A DNA stretch of 64,000 nucleotides from Leclercia adecarboxylata (GTDB taxonomy: Bacteria; Pseudomonadota; Gammaproteobacteria; Enterobacterales; Enterobacteriaceae): positions 1 through 64,000 of the forward strand of contig NZ_CP035381.1 of the NCBI RefSeq assembly GCF_006874705.1, read 5' to 3'. Below the pieces are notes generated by a model that worked only from the letters and a program-made list of their open reading frames with translations, made no database searches and was not told the origin of the DNA. The translations under genes and the position numbers were made by a program. Below, piece after piece: positions 36,972 through 44,739 of this stretch. Numbering within the stretch: position 1 is the first letter of the stretch; each line of letters begins with the position of its first letter.

Positions 36972-37744
36972 GCGGCCTCTTATCATATTCTCACCCGCAG
37001 CAGCCGGCGCAAATGCCGGTGGCCATTGACTATCCCGCCGCGCTGGCCCTGCGCCAGATGGCGCTCGTTCAAGATGAACTACCGAAATACCTGCTGGCAC
37101 CGGAAGTCAGCGCCCTGCTCCATTATGTGCCCGATTTGCACCGCAAGATGCTGCTGGCAACCCTCTGGAACACCGGCGCACGTATCAACGAGGCGCTGGC
37201 GCTGACCCGGGGGGATTTTTCGCTGGTGCCACCGTATCCGTTCGTGCAGCTGGCCACGCTTAAGCAGCGCACCGAAAAAGCGGCCAGGACAGCCGGCCGA
37301 GCTCCCGCCGGTAGCCAGGCTCATCGTCTGGTTCCGCTTTCCGATCACCACTACGTCAGCCAGCTGCAGATGATGGTGGCCACCCTGAAAATTCCGCTGG
37401 AAAGACGCAACAAGCGTACCGGCAGAACAGAGAAAGCCCGCATCTGGGACATCACCGACCGGACAGTACGGACCTGGATTGGCGAAGCGGTTGAAGCGGC
37501 CGCCGTCGACGGGGTGACATTCTCGGTGCCGGTCACCCCGCATACGTTCCGCCACTCCTACGCGATGCATATGCTGTATGCCGGCATACCACTGAAGGTT
37601 TTGCAGAGCCTGATGGGCCACAAATCGATTAGCTCGACGGAAGTCTATACGAAGGTGTTCGCACTTGATGTTGCTGCGCGGCATCGAGTTCAGTTTCAGA
37701 TGCCCGAAGCGGATGCGGTAGCCATGCTGAAAGGGAATATTTAA
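36968..37744 (+). CDS. Tyrosine recombinase (ResD-like multimer resolvase)
   Basis: The 258-residue phage-integrase-family enzyme has a short N-terminal domain, like F-plasmid ResD. Catalytic residues: Arg in NTGARINEALAL, HTFRHSYAMH (His-x-x-Arg), LMGHKS and the Tyr in STEVYTKVF. It most probably resolves plasmid dimers, keeping copies segregating independently, and belongs to the IncR-type backbone. It overlaps the preceding gene by 4 bp. The recombination site cannot be pointed out with certainty. Confidence 0.88.
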   Translation: MSGLLSYSHPQQPAQMPVAIDYPAALALRQMALVQDELPKYLLAPEVSALLHYVPDLHRKMLLATLWNTGARINEALALTRGDFSLVPPYPFVQLATLKQRTEKAARTAGRAPAGSQAHRLVPLSDHHYVSQLQMMVATLKIPLERRNKRTGRTEKARIWDITDRTVRTWIGEAVEAAAVDGVTFSVPVTPHTFRHSYAMHMLYAGIPLKVLQSLMGHKSISSTEVYTKVFALDVAARHRVQFQMPEADAVAMLKGNI

Positions 37745-37801
37745 GTACTTAGGAGAATGATGCTGGCGAACGTCCTGCTCGCCGGGGAGGTCTGTCAGAC
37801 G

Positions 37802-38059
37802 TTATCTGGACCAGCTGACGGGAATATCTGCTCTGTATTCCTCATACTGCTCATAGATCGCATGCTGAAGCATCGTAATACGTTCTGACAACCTGTTGGC
37901 GTCCGACATATGCCGCCATTCCCCCTCAATAGTGGTTTTCTGTCCATCCGGGAGATTGAGCGTGATCAATACCTTTGTATCACGAATAATCACCCCGTCA
38001 GTGAAAGAATTAAGACCACTCCTTACGGTATTATCTATCTGTATAGTTTCAAGTTTCAT
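37802..38059 (-). CDS. Small hypothetical protein
   Basis: The 85-residue protein (from ATG at 38059, preceded by AGGAGGTAAC) begins MKLETIQIDNTVRSGLNSF. Beta-strand-rich LITLNLPDGQKTTIEGEWRH suggests a small compact fold. The upstream ATG at 38092 would add 11 residues but lacks a comparable ribosome site. No family is recognised. It lies between the tyrosine recombinase and the replication region, on the opposite strand. Confidence 0.55.
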   Translation of the reverse strand: MKLETIQIDNTVRSGLNSFTDGVIIRDTKVLITLNLPDGQKTTIEGEWRHMSDANRLSERITMLQHAIYEQYEEYRADIPVSWSR

Positions 38060-38187
38060 CTTGTTACCTCCTGTTGACCGGATCCCAAGCATAGATATCT
38101 GAATTCAAATTGCCTAGTGAAATGTCTGGATATGCCGCATTTTTCCCCTTATACAGCGAAGCTGGCCAAAGGCCAGCCCGCTTGGAT

Positions 38188-38274
38188 TTATCGCTTTTGC
38201 CAGTAGATCAGCATGGCAAGGAACAGGATTGTTGCCCCCTGAGAAGCGGTCAGGAAAGTTTCCAGCAATGACAT
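38188..38274 (-). CDS. 28-residue single-span hydrophobic peptide
   Basis: The short frame starts ATG at 38274 and encodes MSLLETFLTASQGATILFL followed by AMLIYWQKR. It has a hydrophobic core of about 15 residues and a basic end. GGAG lies 11 bp upstream of the ATG, and a GCTGGCC/GGCCAGC hairpin lies just after the stop (38161-38177). The size and shape fit small membrane peptides, including type I toxins, but no match to a named family is claimed. It is located between the tyrosine recombinase and the IncR origin. Confidence 0.5.
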   Translation of the reverse strand: MSLLETFLTASQGATILFLAMLIYWQKR

Positions 38275-38498
38275 TATCGTAAAACTCCGCATTATTAATT
38301 TCAGGTGTGTGATTCAGGGGCCTTAGTCCCCCTTTTACAGGACGTAGTGTTCTGTCACGACGGAAGCCAGGGTTAATAAAAACGATTCGAATATGTCTGC
38401 AGGGACGATAGAAATCTTCGTGCGGGTTGTCTCGCTGTAGCCGGCTCTGGAGAGCGACTCGGGGGAGGAGTAGTATCTTCCGGCCACGGATATGATCG

Positions 38499-38860
38499 AG
38501 CCAGCAGTGCTCGCCGCAGTCGAGCGACAGGGCGAAGCCCCGAGTGAGCGAGGAAGCACCAGGGAACAAAACTTATAAATTCTGCTTACGCTCAATGCCT
38601 GAAAAATCACCTCTCCTCGGGGTTATCCACTTATCCACGGGCATATTTTTATAAAGTACTTTTTTATTCTTTTTCTTTATTTTACATCTTTTAGGGAGCC
38701 TGAAAGCCGCGTACAGTGCGGCCTGAGAGGGGGCCTGTATGGGCAACTGGTAAACATAATATGGGAAATTAATCACGTATCAGTGGGTTTTGTGTCAACA
38801 AGCTATGGGATACGCATCAACAAGCTATGGGAAAGAGGTCAAGTTCAGTTCTCAATTATC
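38499..38860 (+). other. IncR-type origin region upstream of repB
   Basis: Paired DnaA boxes TTATCCAC lie at 38623-38638. The part 38499-38665 is a near copy of 27006-27160. Two direct repeats CAACAAGCTATGGGA (38797 and about 38818) match the inverted core of the RepB iterons downstream, so they are likely operator or iteron half-sites. The DnaA-box dyad TTATCCACTTGTGGATAA follows at 38856-38873. Confidence 0.75.
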
Positions 38861-38970
38861 CACTTGTGGATAAAGTGCAGATTTTTCCGGTGGATAAGTA
38901 TCGCGATAGCTTGCAATTTCTGTTTTCACTGTCATTATGGGTGGGTAAAAATTTACCCATAGGCATTGAA

Positions 38971-39693
38971 ATGGATACTCAAGCACTCTTGCCAGCTACT
39001 AAAACGTTTAAAAAACGCGCCAGTATAAAGCAATCTAACGAATTGACCGAAGCTGCATATTACCTGCCTCTTCAGGCAAAACGTGTGCTGTGGTTATGCC
39101 TCATGCAGGCCTATTTTAATGACAGCCAGGAAGATGACTCTGACGTATTGCCGCTCTTCAAAATCAGCGTTTCCGATTACGTCAAATACTTCAATGTCGC
39201 TACGTCTGTCGCCAGTCGTGATGTGAAGGCTGGGGTAAATGCTCTGGGCGAATCAACGGTTACCTTTTATCCAAAAGAAGGTGAGTTTGAAGAAGTTAAA
39301 CGTCCGTGGCTGGCTGAAGCAGGAATGAAGCGAGGCCGGGGTTCCTGGCAGATTGAATTTAACTACAAGGTCATGCCATTCCTGGTCGGCTTAACCTCCC
39401 AGTTCACTACCTATTCTCTCTATGACTGTGGCCAGCTTAATAGTGTTCGTGTCATCCGGCTTTATGAAAGCCTGTGTCAGTTCCGGAGCACTGGTGTCTG
39501 GATCACCACACATGACTGGTTATGTGAAAGGTTTATGCTCCCTGCCTCGCAGAAAAACAATATTGCTGAAATGAAGCGTACCTTCCTGGAACCTGCTCTG
39601 AAGAAAATTAATGAGAAGACGCCATTAAAGGTAACATATACCACTGAAGAAGATGGTCGCTTGCTGTTTAATTTTCTTGATAAAAAACAATAG
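38971..39693 (+). CDS. repB: Replication initiator RepB (IncR-type)
   Basis: The 240-residue Rep_3 initiator (from ATG at 38971) shares [20 protein letters not shown] and [13 protein letters not shown] with RepE-like proteins. The C-terminal winged helix ends LLFNFLDKKQ. It binds the 36-bp iterons starting at 39784. The frame is open back to 38827, but the upstream part overlaps DnaA boxes and the GGGTAAA-TTTACCC dyad at 38944-38959, which is probably its own operator. Gene order repB-iterons-parAB-umuCD-retA is that of IncR plasmids, which supports the type call. Confidence 0.9.
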   Translation: MDTQALLPATKTFKKRASIKQSNELTEAAYYLPLQAKRVLWLCLMQAYFNDSQEDDSDVLPLFKISVSDYVKYFNVATSVASRDVKAGVNALGESTVTFYPKEGEFEEVKRPWLAEAGMKRGRGSWQIEFNYKVMPFLVGLTSQFTTYSLYDCGQLNSVRVIRLYESLCQFRSTGVWITTHDWLCERFMLPASQKNNIAEMKRTFLEPALKKINEKTPLKVTYTTEEDGRLLFNFLDKKQ

Positions 39694-39783
39694 TCTGTAA
39701 TTTTTATTTCCTCCCCCCTTAGTTTGTTGCTGACATATGGGGGGATACTGAACTTGCTGTGTTTCCCATAGTGCTTGCCTAAC

Positions 39784-40340
39784 TTGACCTGTTTCCCGCA
39801 ATCGCGGCTGTCTGCGTAGTTGACCTGTTTCCCACAGTCCGGGCCGTCTGCGGAGTTGACCTGTTTCCCACAGTCCCGGTCGTCTGCAAAGTTGACCTGT
39901 TTCCCACAGTCCCGGTCGTCTGCAAAGTTGACCTGTTTCCCACAGTCCGGGCCGTACGCGGAGTTGACCTGTTTCCCACACTCCCGACCGTCCGAGAAGT
40001 TGACCTGTTTCCCATAGTCCGGGCCGTCCGAGAAGCTGACCTGTTTCCCTTAGTCCGGGCCGTCCGCGAAGTTGACCTGTTCCCCACACTCCCGGCCGCC
40101 CGCGAAGTTGACCTGTTTCCCACAGTCCGGGCCGTCTGCAAAGTTGACCTGTTTCCCACAGTCCCGGCCGCCCGCGAAGTTGACCTGTTTCCCATAATCC
40201 GGGCCGTCCGCGAAGTTGACCTGTTCCCCACACTCCCGGCCGCCCGTGAAGTTGACCTGTTTCCCATAGTCCGGGCCGTCCGCGAAGTTGACCTGTTTCC
40301 CATAGTCCGGAGCGTCCATTAAAGTTGACCTGTTTCCCAC
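39784..40340 (-). repeat. 16 iterons of 36 bp (IncR origin)
   Basis: The core TTGACCTGTTTCCC recurs at 36-bp steps from 39784 to 40325 (one 1-base insertion before the last). The intervening part varies around CCGGGCCGTCYGCG. On the minus strand the core reads GGGAAACAGGTCAA, matching the repeats upstream of repB. Open frames across the array are artefacts of the repeat. Confidence 0.9.
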
Positions 40341-40733
40341 AGAGGATGGAAAACTCTTCTTGTGCTGAGCGTAAGAGCTATCTGCCGGAACGGTTCCTCT
40401 TCGCTTCCTCGCCAGTTCGCTCGCTACGCTCGGTTACATGGCTGCGGCGAGCGCTGATACATAAGGCTCAGCATTGCACTGGTCGTAACTAAAATCAGAA
40501 TCCTTCTGAATGACTCTCCTGTCTTGCAAGTTGAATACCTTTCTCAAAGCCCTTTTGTATGAGTTGCTGTTGATGGTCAAAAGTGCGTCTGCGTGTTGCT
40601 GCAGTGTGATTTAGTAGCACGCCCGTCGAGCTTCATCCCCCTTCTGTTGAGAGCGAAATCAAAACAATATGATTTTTTTCTTGCAACATGACACTTTTTG
40701 TTCAAAATGACAAAAAACGTCATGAGGTGATAA
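40341..40733. promoter_or_regulatory. parAB upstream region with operator dyad
   Basis: There is no gene. Near 40689-40722 the inverted motifs TGACACTTTTTGT and ACAAAAAACGTCA lie just before parA, placed as a ParA autorepression operator would be. A probable -10 element lies in the AT-rich tract at 40665-40680. Confidence 0.6.
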
Positions 40734-41939
40734 ATGGACAATATTGAGCAGTTACGGAAAGTCGCTACACGTGCAGGTAAGCTTCTGACATCTTTGAGCG
40801 AAAGTATCCGACAGCAAAAAGAGGAATTGAAGCTTACCGAGTTCTATCAGGAATACAGCAAAGCCGCTCTGTATAAGCTGCCTAAGCTCAGTAAAGGCAG
40901 TGTTGAGTATGCTGTGTCCGAAATGGAAGCCGGTGGCTACATTTTTAAAAAGAAACCTTCTGGTAATACGATGAAATACGCGATGACGATTCAGAATGTC
41001 ATCGATCTGTATAACCATCGTAAAGTACCGAAGTACAGGGATCGCTTCGATAAAGCCTTTACGATTTTTGTATGTAATCTTAAAGGTGGTGGTTCCAAGA
41101 CAGTTTCTACCGCTTCATTATCACATGCTTTTCGAGCTCATCCTCAGCTTCTGTTCGAAGACCTGCGTATTCTGGCCATCGATTTCGATCCGCAGGCATC
41201 TCTGACAATGTTCCTGAGCCATGAGAATTCAGTGGGCTTGGTTGAAAATACGGCTGCTCAGGCCATGCTCCAGAACGTGTCTCGTGAAGAATTACTTTCC
41301 GATTTTATAGTACCGTCTATTATCCCTGGTGTTGATGTAATCCCCGCTTCCATTGACGATGCATTCCTTGCTGAAGGCTGGAAGGGATTGTGTGAAGAAC
41401 ATCTGCCAGGGAAAAATATTCATGCGGTGCTTAAAGAGAACATTATCGACAAGCTCCAGCATGACTACGACTTTATTTTCCTTGATAGTGGTCCTCACCT
41501 TGATGCGTTCCTGAAAAACTGCATTGGGGCGGCAGACCTGATGTTGACCCCTCTTCCACCGGCGACGGTTGATTTTCATTCTTCCCTGAAGTTTGTGGCC
41601 AGCCTCCCTGCCCTCATAGATTCCATCGAAATGGATGGGCACACCTGCAATCTCATCGGTAATGTCGGCTTCATGTCCAAGATCCTGAACAAGTCTGATC
41701 ACAAAATTTGCCATAGTCAGGCCAAAGAGGTTTTCGGTGCCGATATGCTAGACATGGTTCTGCCAAGACTGGATGGTTTCGAACGTTGTGGGGAGACTTT
41801 TGACACAGTTATTTCAGCAAATCCAGCAACCTATGATGGAAGTACAGAGGCACTAAAAAGCGCAAAATCAGCAGCGGAAGACTTTGCGAAGGCAGTCTTT
41901 GATCGCATCGAGTTCATTCGTACTAACGGAGGTATGTGA
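40734..41939 (+). CDS. parA: Partition ATPase ParA (type Ia)
   Basis: The 401-residue P1/F-type ParA has an N-terminal helix-turn-helix extension (about 1-100, with LSKGSVEYAVSEMEAGGYIF) that represses the operon. The deviant Walker A is NLKGGGSKTVSTASLSHAF (about 114-132), with Gly where Val is common. Walker A' is ILAIDFDPQASLTMF and Walker B is FIFLDSGPHLD. It moves plasmid copies along the nucleoid together with ParB and parS. The stop overlaps parB's start by 4 bp. Confidence 0.93.
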   Translation: MDNIEQLRKVATRAGKLLTSLSESIRQQKEELKLTEFYQEYSKAALYKLPKLSKGSVEYAVSEMEAGGYIFKKKPSGNTMKYAMTIQNVIDLYNHRKVPKYRDRFDKAFTIFVCNLKGGGSKTVSTASLSHAFRAHPQLLFEDLRILAIDFDPQASLTMFLSHENSVGLVENTAAQAMLQNVSREELLSDFIVPSIIPGVDVIPASIDDAFLAEGWKGLCEEHLPGKNIHAVLKENIIDKLQHDYDFIFLDSGPHLDAFLKNCIGAADLMLTPLPPATVDFHSSLKFVASLPALIDSIEMDGHTCNLIGNVGFMSKILNKSDHKICHSQAKEVFGADMLDMVLPRLDGFERCGETFDTVISANPATYDGSTEALKSAKSAAEDFAKAVFDRIEFIRTNGGM

Positions 41940-42913
41940 TGTCGAATGAGAAAAGAAAAACCATCGGCAGACAGTTAAATACTCAGGCGTCAATGCTCGA
42001 AATGGCTGACACCGGTAGAAGTCAGGTATTTACCTTAAAAACCGGCAGGAAGGTAACGTTCAGGTTTGTTCGGGTGCCTGCATCTGAAGTTGAAAGTAAG
42101 ACCTTCGTAAACCAGGAAAACAATGGAAGAGATCAACTTGCACTGACCAGGGAGTCTCTGAAATCCATTATCCAGACGATTAAGTTTCAGCAGTTCTTTC
42201 CCTGTATTGGTATTAAGCAAAGTGAAAGGATTGAGATACTGGATGGTTCAAGACGGCGAGCCTCAGCAATTTTTGTCCGTACAGGCCTTGATGTAATGGT
42301 TACCGAAGAACATTTATCAGCTGATGAAGCTCGCCAACTGGCTAAAGATATCCAGACAGCTAAAGAACATAATCTTCGGGAGATTGGTCTGAGATTGATC
42401 GCTCTTAAAGAGTCCGGATTTAATCAAAAGGAAATTGCTGAACTGGAGGGATTATCTCAGGCTAAAGTTACCAGGGCGCTGCAGGCGGCGGCCGTACCGC
42501 AAGACTTAATTTCTCTGTTCCCGGTTCAGTCGGAGCTATCGTTTAGTGATTATAAACTTCTTTTAGAAGTTAATGAAAAACTCGGTGAAAAGGGATTAAC
42601 GCCTGAAGAACTCATTCAGTCTGTATCAGCTCAGCTCGATGCAATTTTGAGTGATGGCGAGCGACCAGAAGACGAACAGAAAGCCAGTATTCTGAAGCTG
42701 ATTTCTCAGGCATCTCAGGCATTGATAGATCCATCTCCCAAGGAAAAGTCAGTGGTTTCCCCACTCTGGTCTTTTGAAGAAAAGGACAAGTTCGCGCGTA
42801 AGCGTGTGAAAGGGCGCACGCTGACTTATGAGTTTAGCCGTATGTCAAAAGTGATTCAGGATGAACTGGACAAGGCTATCAACGAAGTCCTTGACAGAAA
42901 TTTGAGTCAATAA
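41936..42913 (+). CDS. parB: Centromere-binding protein ParB
   Basis: The 325-residue ParB of the P1 type has an N-terminal ParB/Srx segment (ILDGSRRRASAIFVRTG), a central helix-turn-helix (GFNQKEIAELEGLSQAKVTR) and a C-terminal dimerisation domain with a basic stretch. It binds parS, located immediately after the gene at 42914-42997. It is translationally coupled to parA. Start is ATG at 41936 or 41939; GGAGG precedes both. Confidence 0.93.
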   Translation: MMSNEKRKTIGRQLNTQASMLEMADTGRSQVFTLKTGRKVTFRFVRVPASEVESKTFVNQENNGRDQLALTRESLKSIIQTIKFQQFFPCIGIKQSERIEILDGSRRRASAIFVRTGLDVMVTEEHLSADEARQLAKDIQTAKEHNLREIGLRLIALKESGFNQKEIAELEGLSQAKVTRALQAAAVPQDLISLFPVQSELSFSDYKLLLEVNEKLGEKGLTPEELIQSVSAQLDAILSDGERPEDEQKASILKLISQASQALIDPSPKEKSVVSPLWSFEEKDKFARKRVKGRTLTYEFSRMSKVIQDELDKAINEVLDRNLSQ

Positions 42914-42997
42914 TTTCGCCATGGCGATTTCACATCTAACTTATTGTAATTAGGCAGTTTAGGTTGAGAATTTCACGGTGAAATCGCCATGGTTTCA
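42914..42997. promoter_or_regulatory. parS centromere
   Basis: The layout matches P1 parS. The left side has TCGCCATGGCGA (42916-42927) and ATTTCAC. After an AT-rich bendable middle, the right side has the dyad ATTTCACGGTGAAAT (42970-42984) followed by TCGCCAT. These are ParB A-box and B-box equivalents, with room for IHF in the centre. Its right edge runs into the umuC stop codon. Confidence 0.85.
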
Positions 42998-44266
42998 CGC
43001 CAGTTTCGCTGCAGGAATATCTGACCATCGTGTCGTATAAGCAGGAGAAAGCATCTCCCGTTTCATCTGCCATTCCGGGGCCATACCCCGCCCCGCAAAC
43101 CATACTTTACCCAGCCCTGAGTTGTTGATCCCGTCCAGAACCCTCATCAGCTCAGCACTGTGAGGGCGTGGCGGGCGTTCGTCGAACAGTTGCAGCTGCG
43201 AAACTCCGGAGCCGGTGAAGTCATTCAGCATAACTCCGGCTTTGGCATACCGGTGCCCATCCCTCCAGATACGCTCCAGAGCCGTTGTAGCGGCTGCAAT
43301 GATGTCCCTGGTGTCCTGAGTGGGTGTAAGAAGTTTTTCCGTAGCCACGTTGCCGTAGTAAGGCTCTTTAATGGCGAACGGAGACGTTTTGATGAAAACG
43401 GAAATATGCCGGCAATACTGGTGCTCTTTACGCAGTTTTTCAGAGGCCCGCTCTGCGTGCTGACAGATAGCCTGACGGAGTGACTCGTACTCCGTGATCT
43501 TCACGCCAAAACTGCGGCTGCAGACAATTTGCTGTTTCGTCGGAGGGGCTTCCTCAAGCGAAAGGCAGCTTTCCCCGTTCAGTTCCCGTACCGTTCGCTC
43601 AAGGACGACAGAAAAATTTTTGCGGATGAAGGCCGGGTTCGTCAGAGCCAGATCGAGCGCGGTTTTTATGCCCAGCACATTTAGCTTGCGTGCAATACGG
43701 TTACCCACCCCCCAGATTTCTTCAACCGGCTGCAGTGAAAGCAGTTTCCGCGTCCTTTGCGGATTTCCCCTGGTCAGAGCGAGTACGCCATGAAACTGTT
43801 TCCACTCTTTTGAGGCCCACTGGGCTGATTTTGCGAGGGTTTTCGTTGGTCCGGCGCCCACGCCAATGGTCAGGCGGGTACAGTCATACACCTGCTGACG
43901 CAGCTGCCGGGCGAAGTCCTCAAGCCCCATACAGTGCTCCACGCCGGTCAGGTCGAGGAACATCTCATCAATTGAATACTGTTCCACCCTGGGGGCCAGT
44001 TCCTCCAGGCAGTTCATCACGCGCGCCGATATCGAGGCGTAAAGTTCATAATTACTTGAAAACGCATATATTTTTTCCGGGTATCTTTCGTTTTTTATCT
44101 GAAACCACGGAGTTCCCATTTTGATCCAGGGCTTCGCCTCGGCACTGCGAGCGATTACATTCCCGTCGTTGTTGCTCAGGACGACTATCGGCTTTCCTTT
44201 CAAATCCGGGCGGAAAACACGTTCACAGCTGGCATAGAAGCTGTTCACATCGGCCAGGGCAAACAT
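42995..44266 (-). CDS. umuC: UmuC-type translesion DNA polymerase V subunit
   Basis: The 423-residue Y-family polymerase is full length. The N-terminal catalytic core is [17 protein letters not shown] with metal-binding Asp, then [14 protein letters not shown] and [13 protein letters not shown] (SIDE motif). The little-finger domain follows, and a C-terminal UmuC-specific tail completes it. It replicates past DNA damage after SOS induction and is mutagenic. It overlaps umuD by 1 bp in the operon umuD-umuC. Confidence 0.95.
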   Translation of the reverse strand: MFALADVNSFYASCERVFRPDLKGKPIVVLSNNDGNVIARSAEAKPWIKMGTPWFQIKNERYPEKIYAFSSNYELYASISARVMNCLEELAPRVEQYSIDEMFLDLTGVEHCMGLEDFARQLRQQVYDCTRLTIGVGAGPTKTLAKSAQWASKEWKQFHGVLALTRGNPQRTRKLLSLQPVEEIWGVGNRIARKLNVLGIKTALDLALTNPAFIRKNFSVVLERTVRELNGESCLSLEEAPPTKQQIVCSRSFGVKITEYESLRQAICQHAERASEKLRKEHQYCRHISVFIKTSPFAIKEPYYGNVATEKLLTPTQDTRDIIAAATTALERIWRDGHRYAKAGVMLNDFTGSGVSQLQLFDERPPRPHSAELMRVLDGINNSGLGKVWFAGRGMAPEWQMKREMLSPAYTTRWSDIPAAKLA

Positions 44267-44697
44267 CAGTACATCTCCCTCGGGCGGTGGATGATATGCG
44301 TGACGACGCCAAAGATATCCAGCTCGTCGGGATCAGGATAAATCGGCGACCAGGAGGCATTCATGGGCTGCAGCGTCAGTCGCGGCGTCAGCAGAAGCCG
44401 TTTCACCGTAAACTCCCCCTGCATGCTGGCGACAACGATATCGCCGTGCCGCGGCTTTTCAGCACTGTCCACAACCAGCAGATCGCCATTGTACAGACTG
44501 CCGTCGGCCATGCTGTCTCCGCTGGCACGCAGGTAGTACGTCGCGCTCGGATGCCGTATGCAGTAATCATGGAGATCCAGATCGGACTCGACATAGTCAG
44601 CAGCAGGGCTGGGAAAACCGCAGCTGGCCAGATCGGCAAACAATGGATGGGCCTGTGGCGGGAGTTCTTTCCCGGTGCTGAAAAGTTGTAGTTTCAT
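44266..44697 (-). CDS. umuD: UmuD-type SOS peptidase subunit
   Basis: The 143-residue S24 peptidase (start ATG at 44697, preceded by AGGAGGAAAG) has the RecA-stimulated self-cleavage site Cys-Gly in [10 protein letters not shown]. The catalytic Ser lies in [10 protein letters not shown] and Lys in [10 protein letters not shown]. Cleaved UmuD' joins UmuC in polymerase V. The frame is open upstream to 45078, but that part lies in the group II intron and is not coding for UmuD. The LexA box is at 44723-44738. Confidence 0.95.
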   Translation of the reverse strand: MKLQLFSTGKELPPQAHPLFADLASCGFPSPAADYVESDLDLHDYCIRHPSATYYLRASGDSMADGSLYNGDLLVVDSAEKPRHGDIVVASMQGEFTVKRLLLTPRLTLQPMNASWSPIYPDPDELDIFGVVTHIIHRPREMY

Positions 44698-44722
44698 CTT
44701 TCCTCCTGACACTCTAATTTTA

Positions 44723-44738
44723 CTGGTTATACATACAG
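44723..44738 (-). promoter_or_regulatory. LexA box of umuDC
   Basis: CTGGTTATACATACAG (complement CTGTATGTATAACCAG) fits CTGT-N8-(A/C)CAG with one deviation and lies 26 bp before umuD. The intron starts one base beyond it at 44740. Confidence 0.85.
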
Positions 44739-44739
44739 T

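Noticed and set aside
38827..38970. 48-residue N-terminal extension of RepB
   Set aside because: It overlaps DnaA boxes and a GGGTAAA/TTTACCC dyad, so it is more likely control DNA; the start at 38971 fits the family.
39625..40340. Proteins of repeated RPGLWETGQL or GNRSTSRTA units
   Set aside because: These frames only read through the 36-bp RepB iterons (36 is a multiple of 3, so frames stay open).
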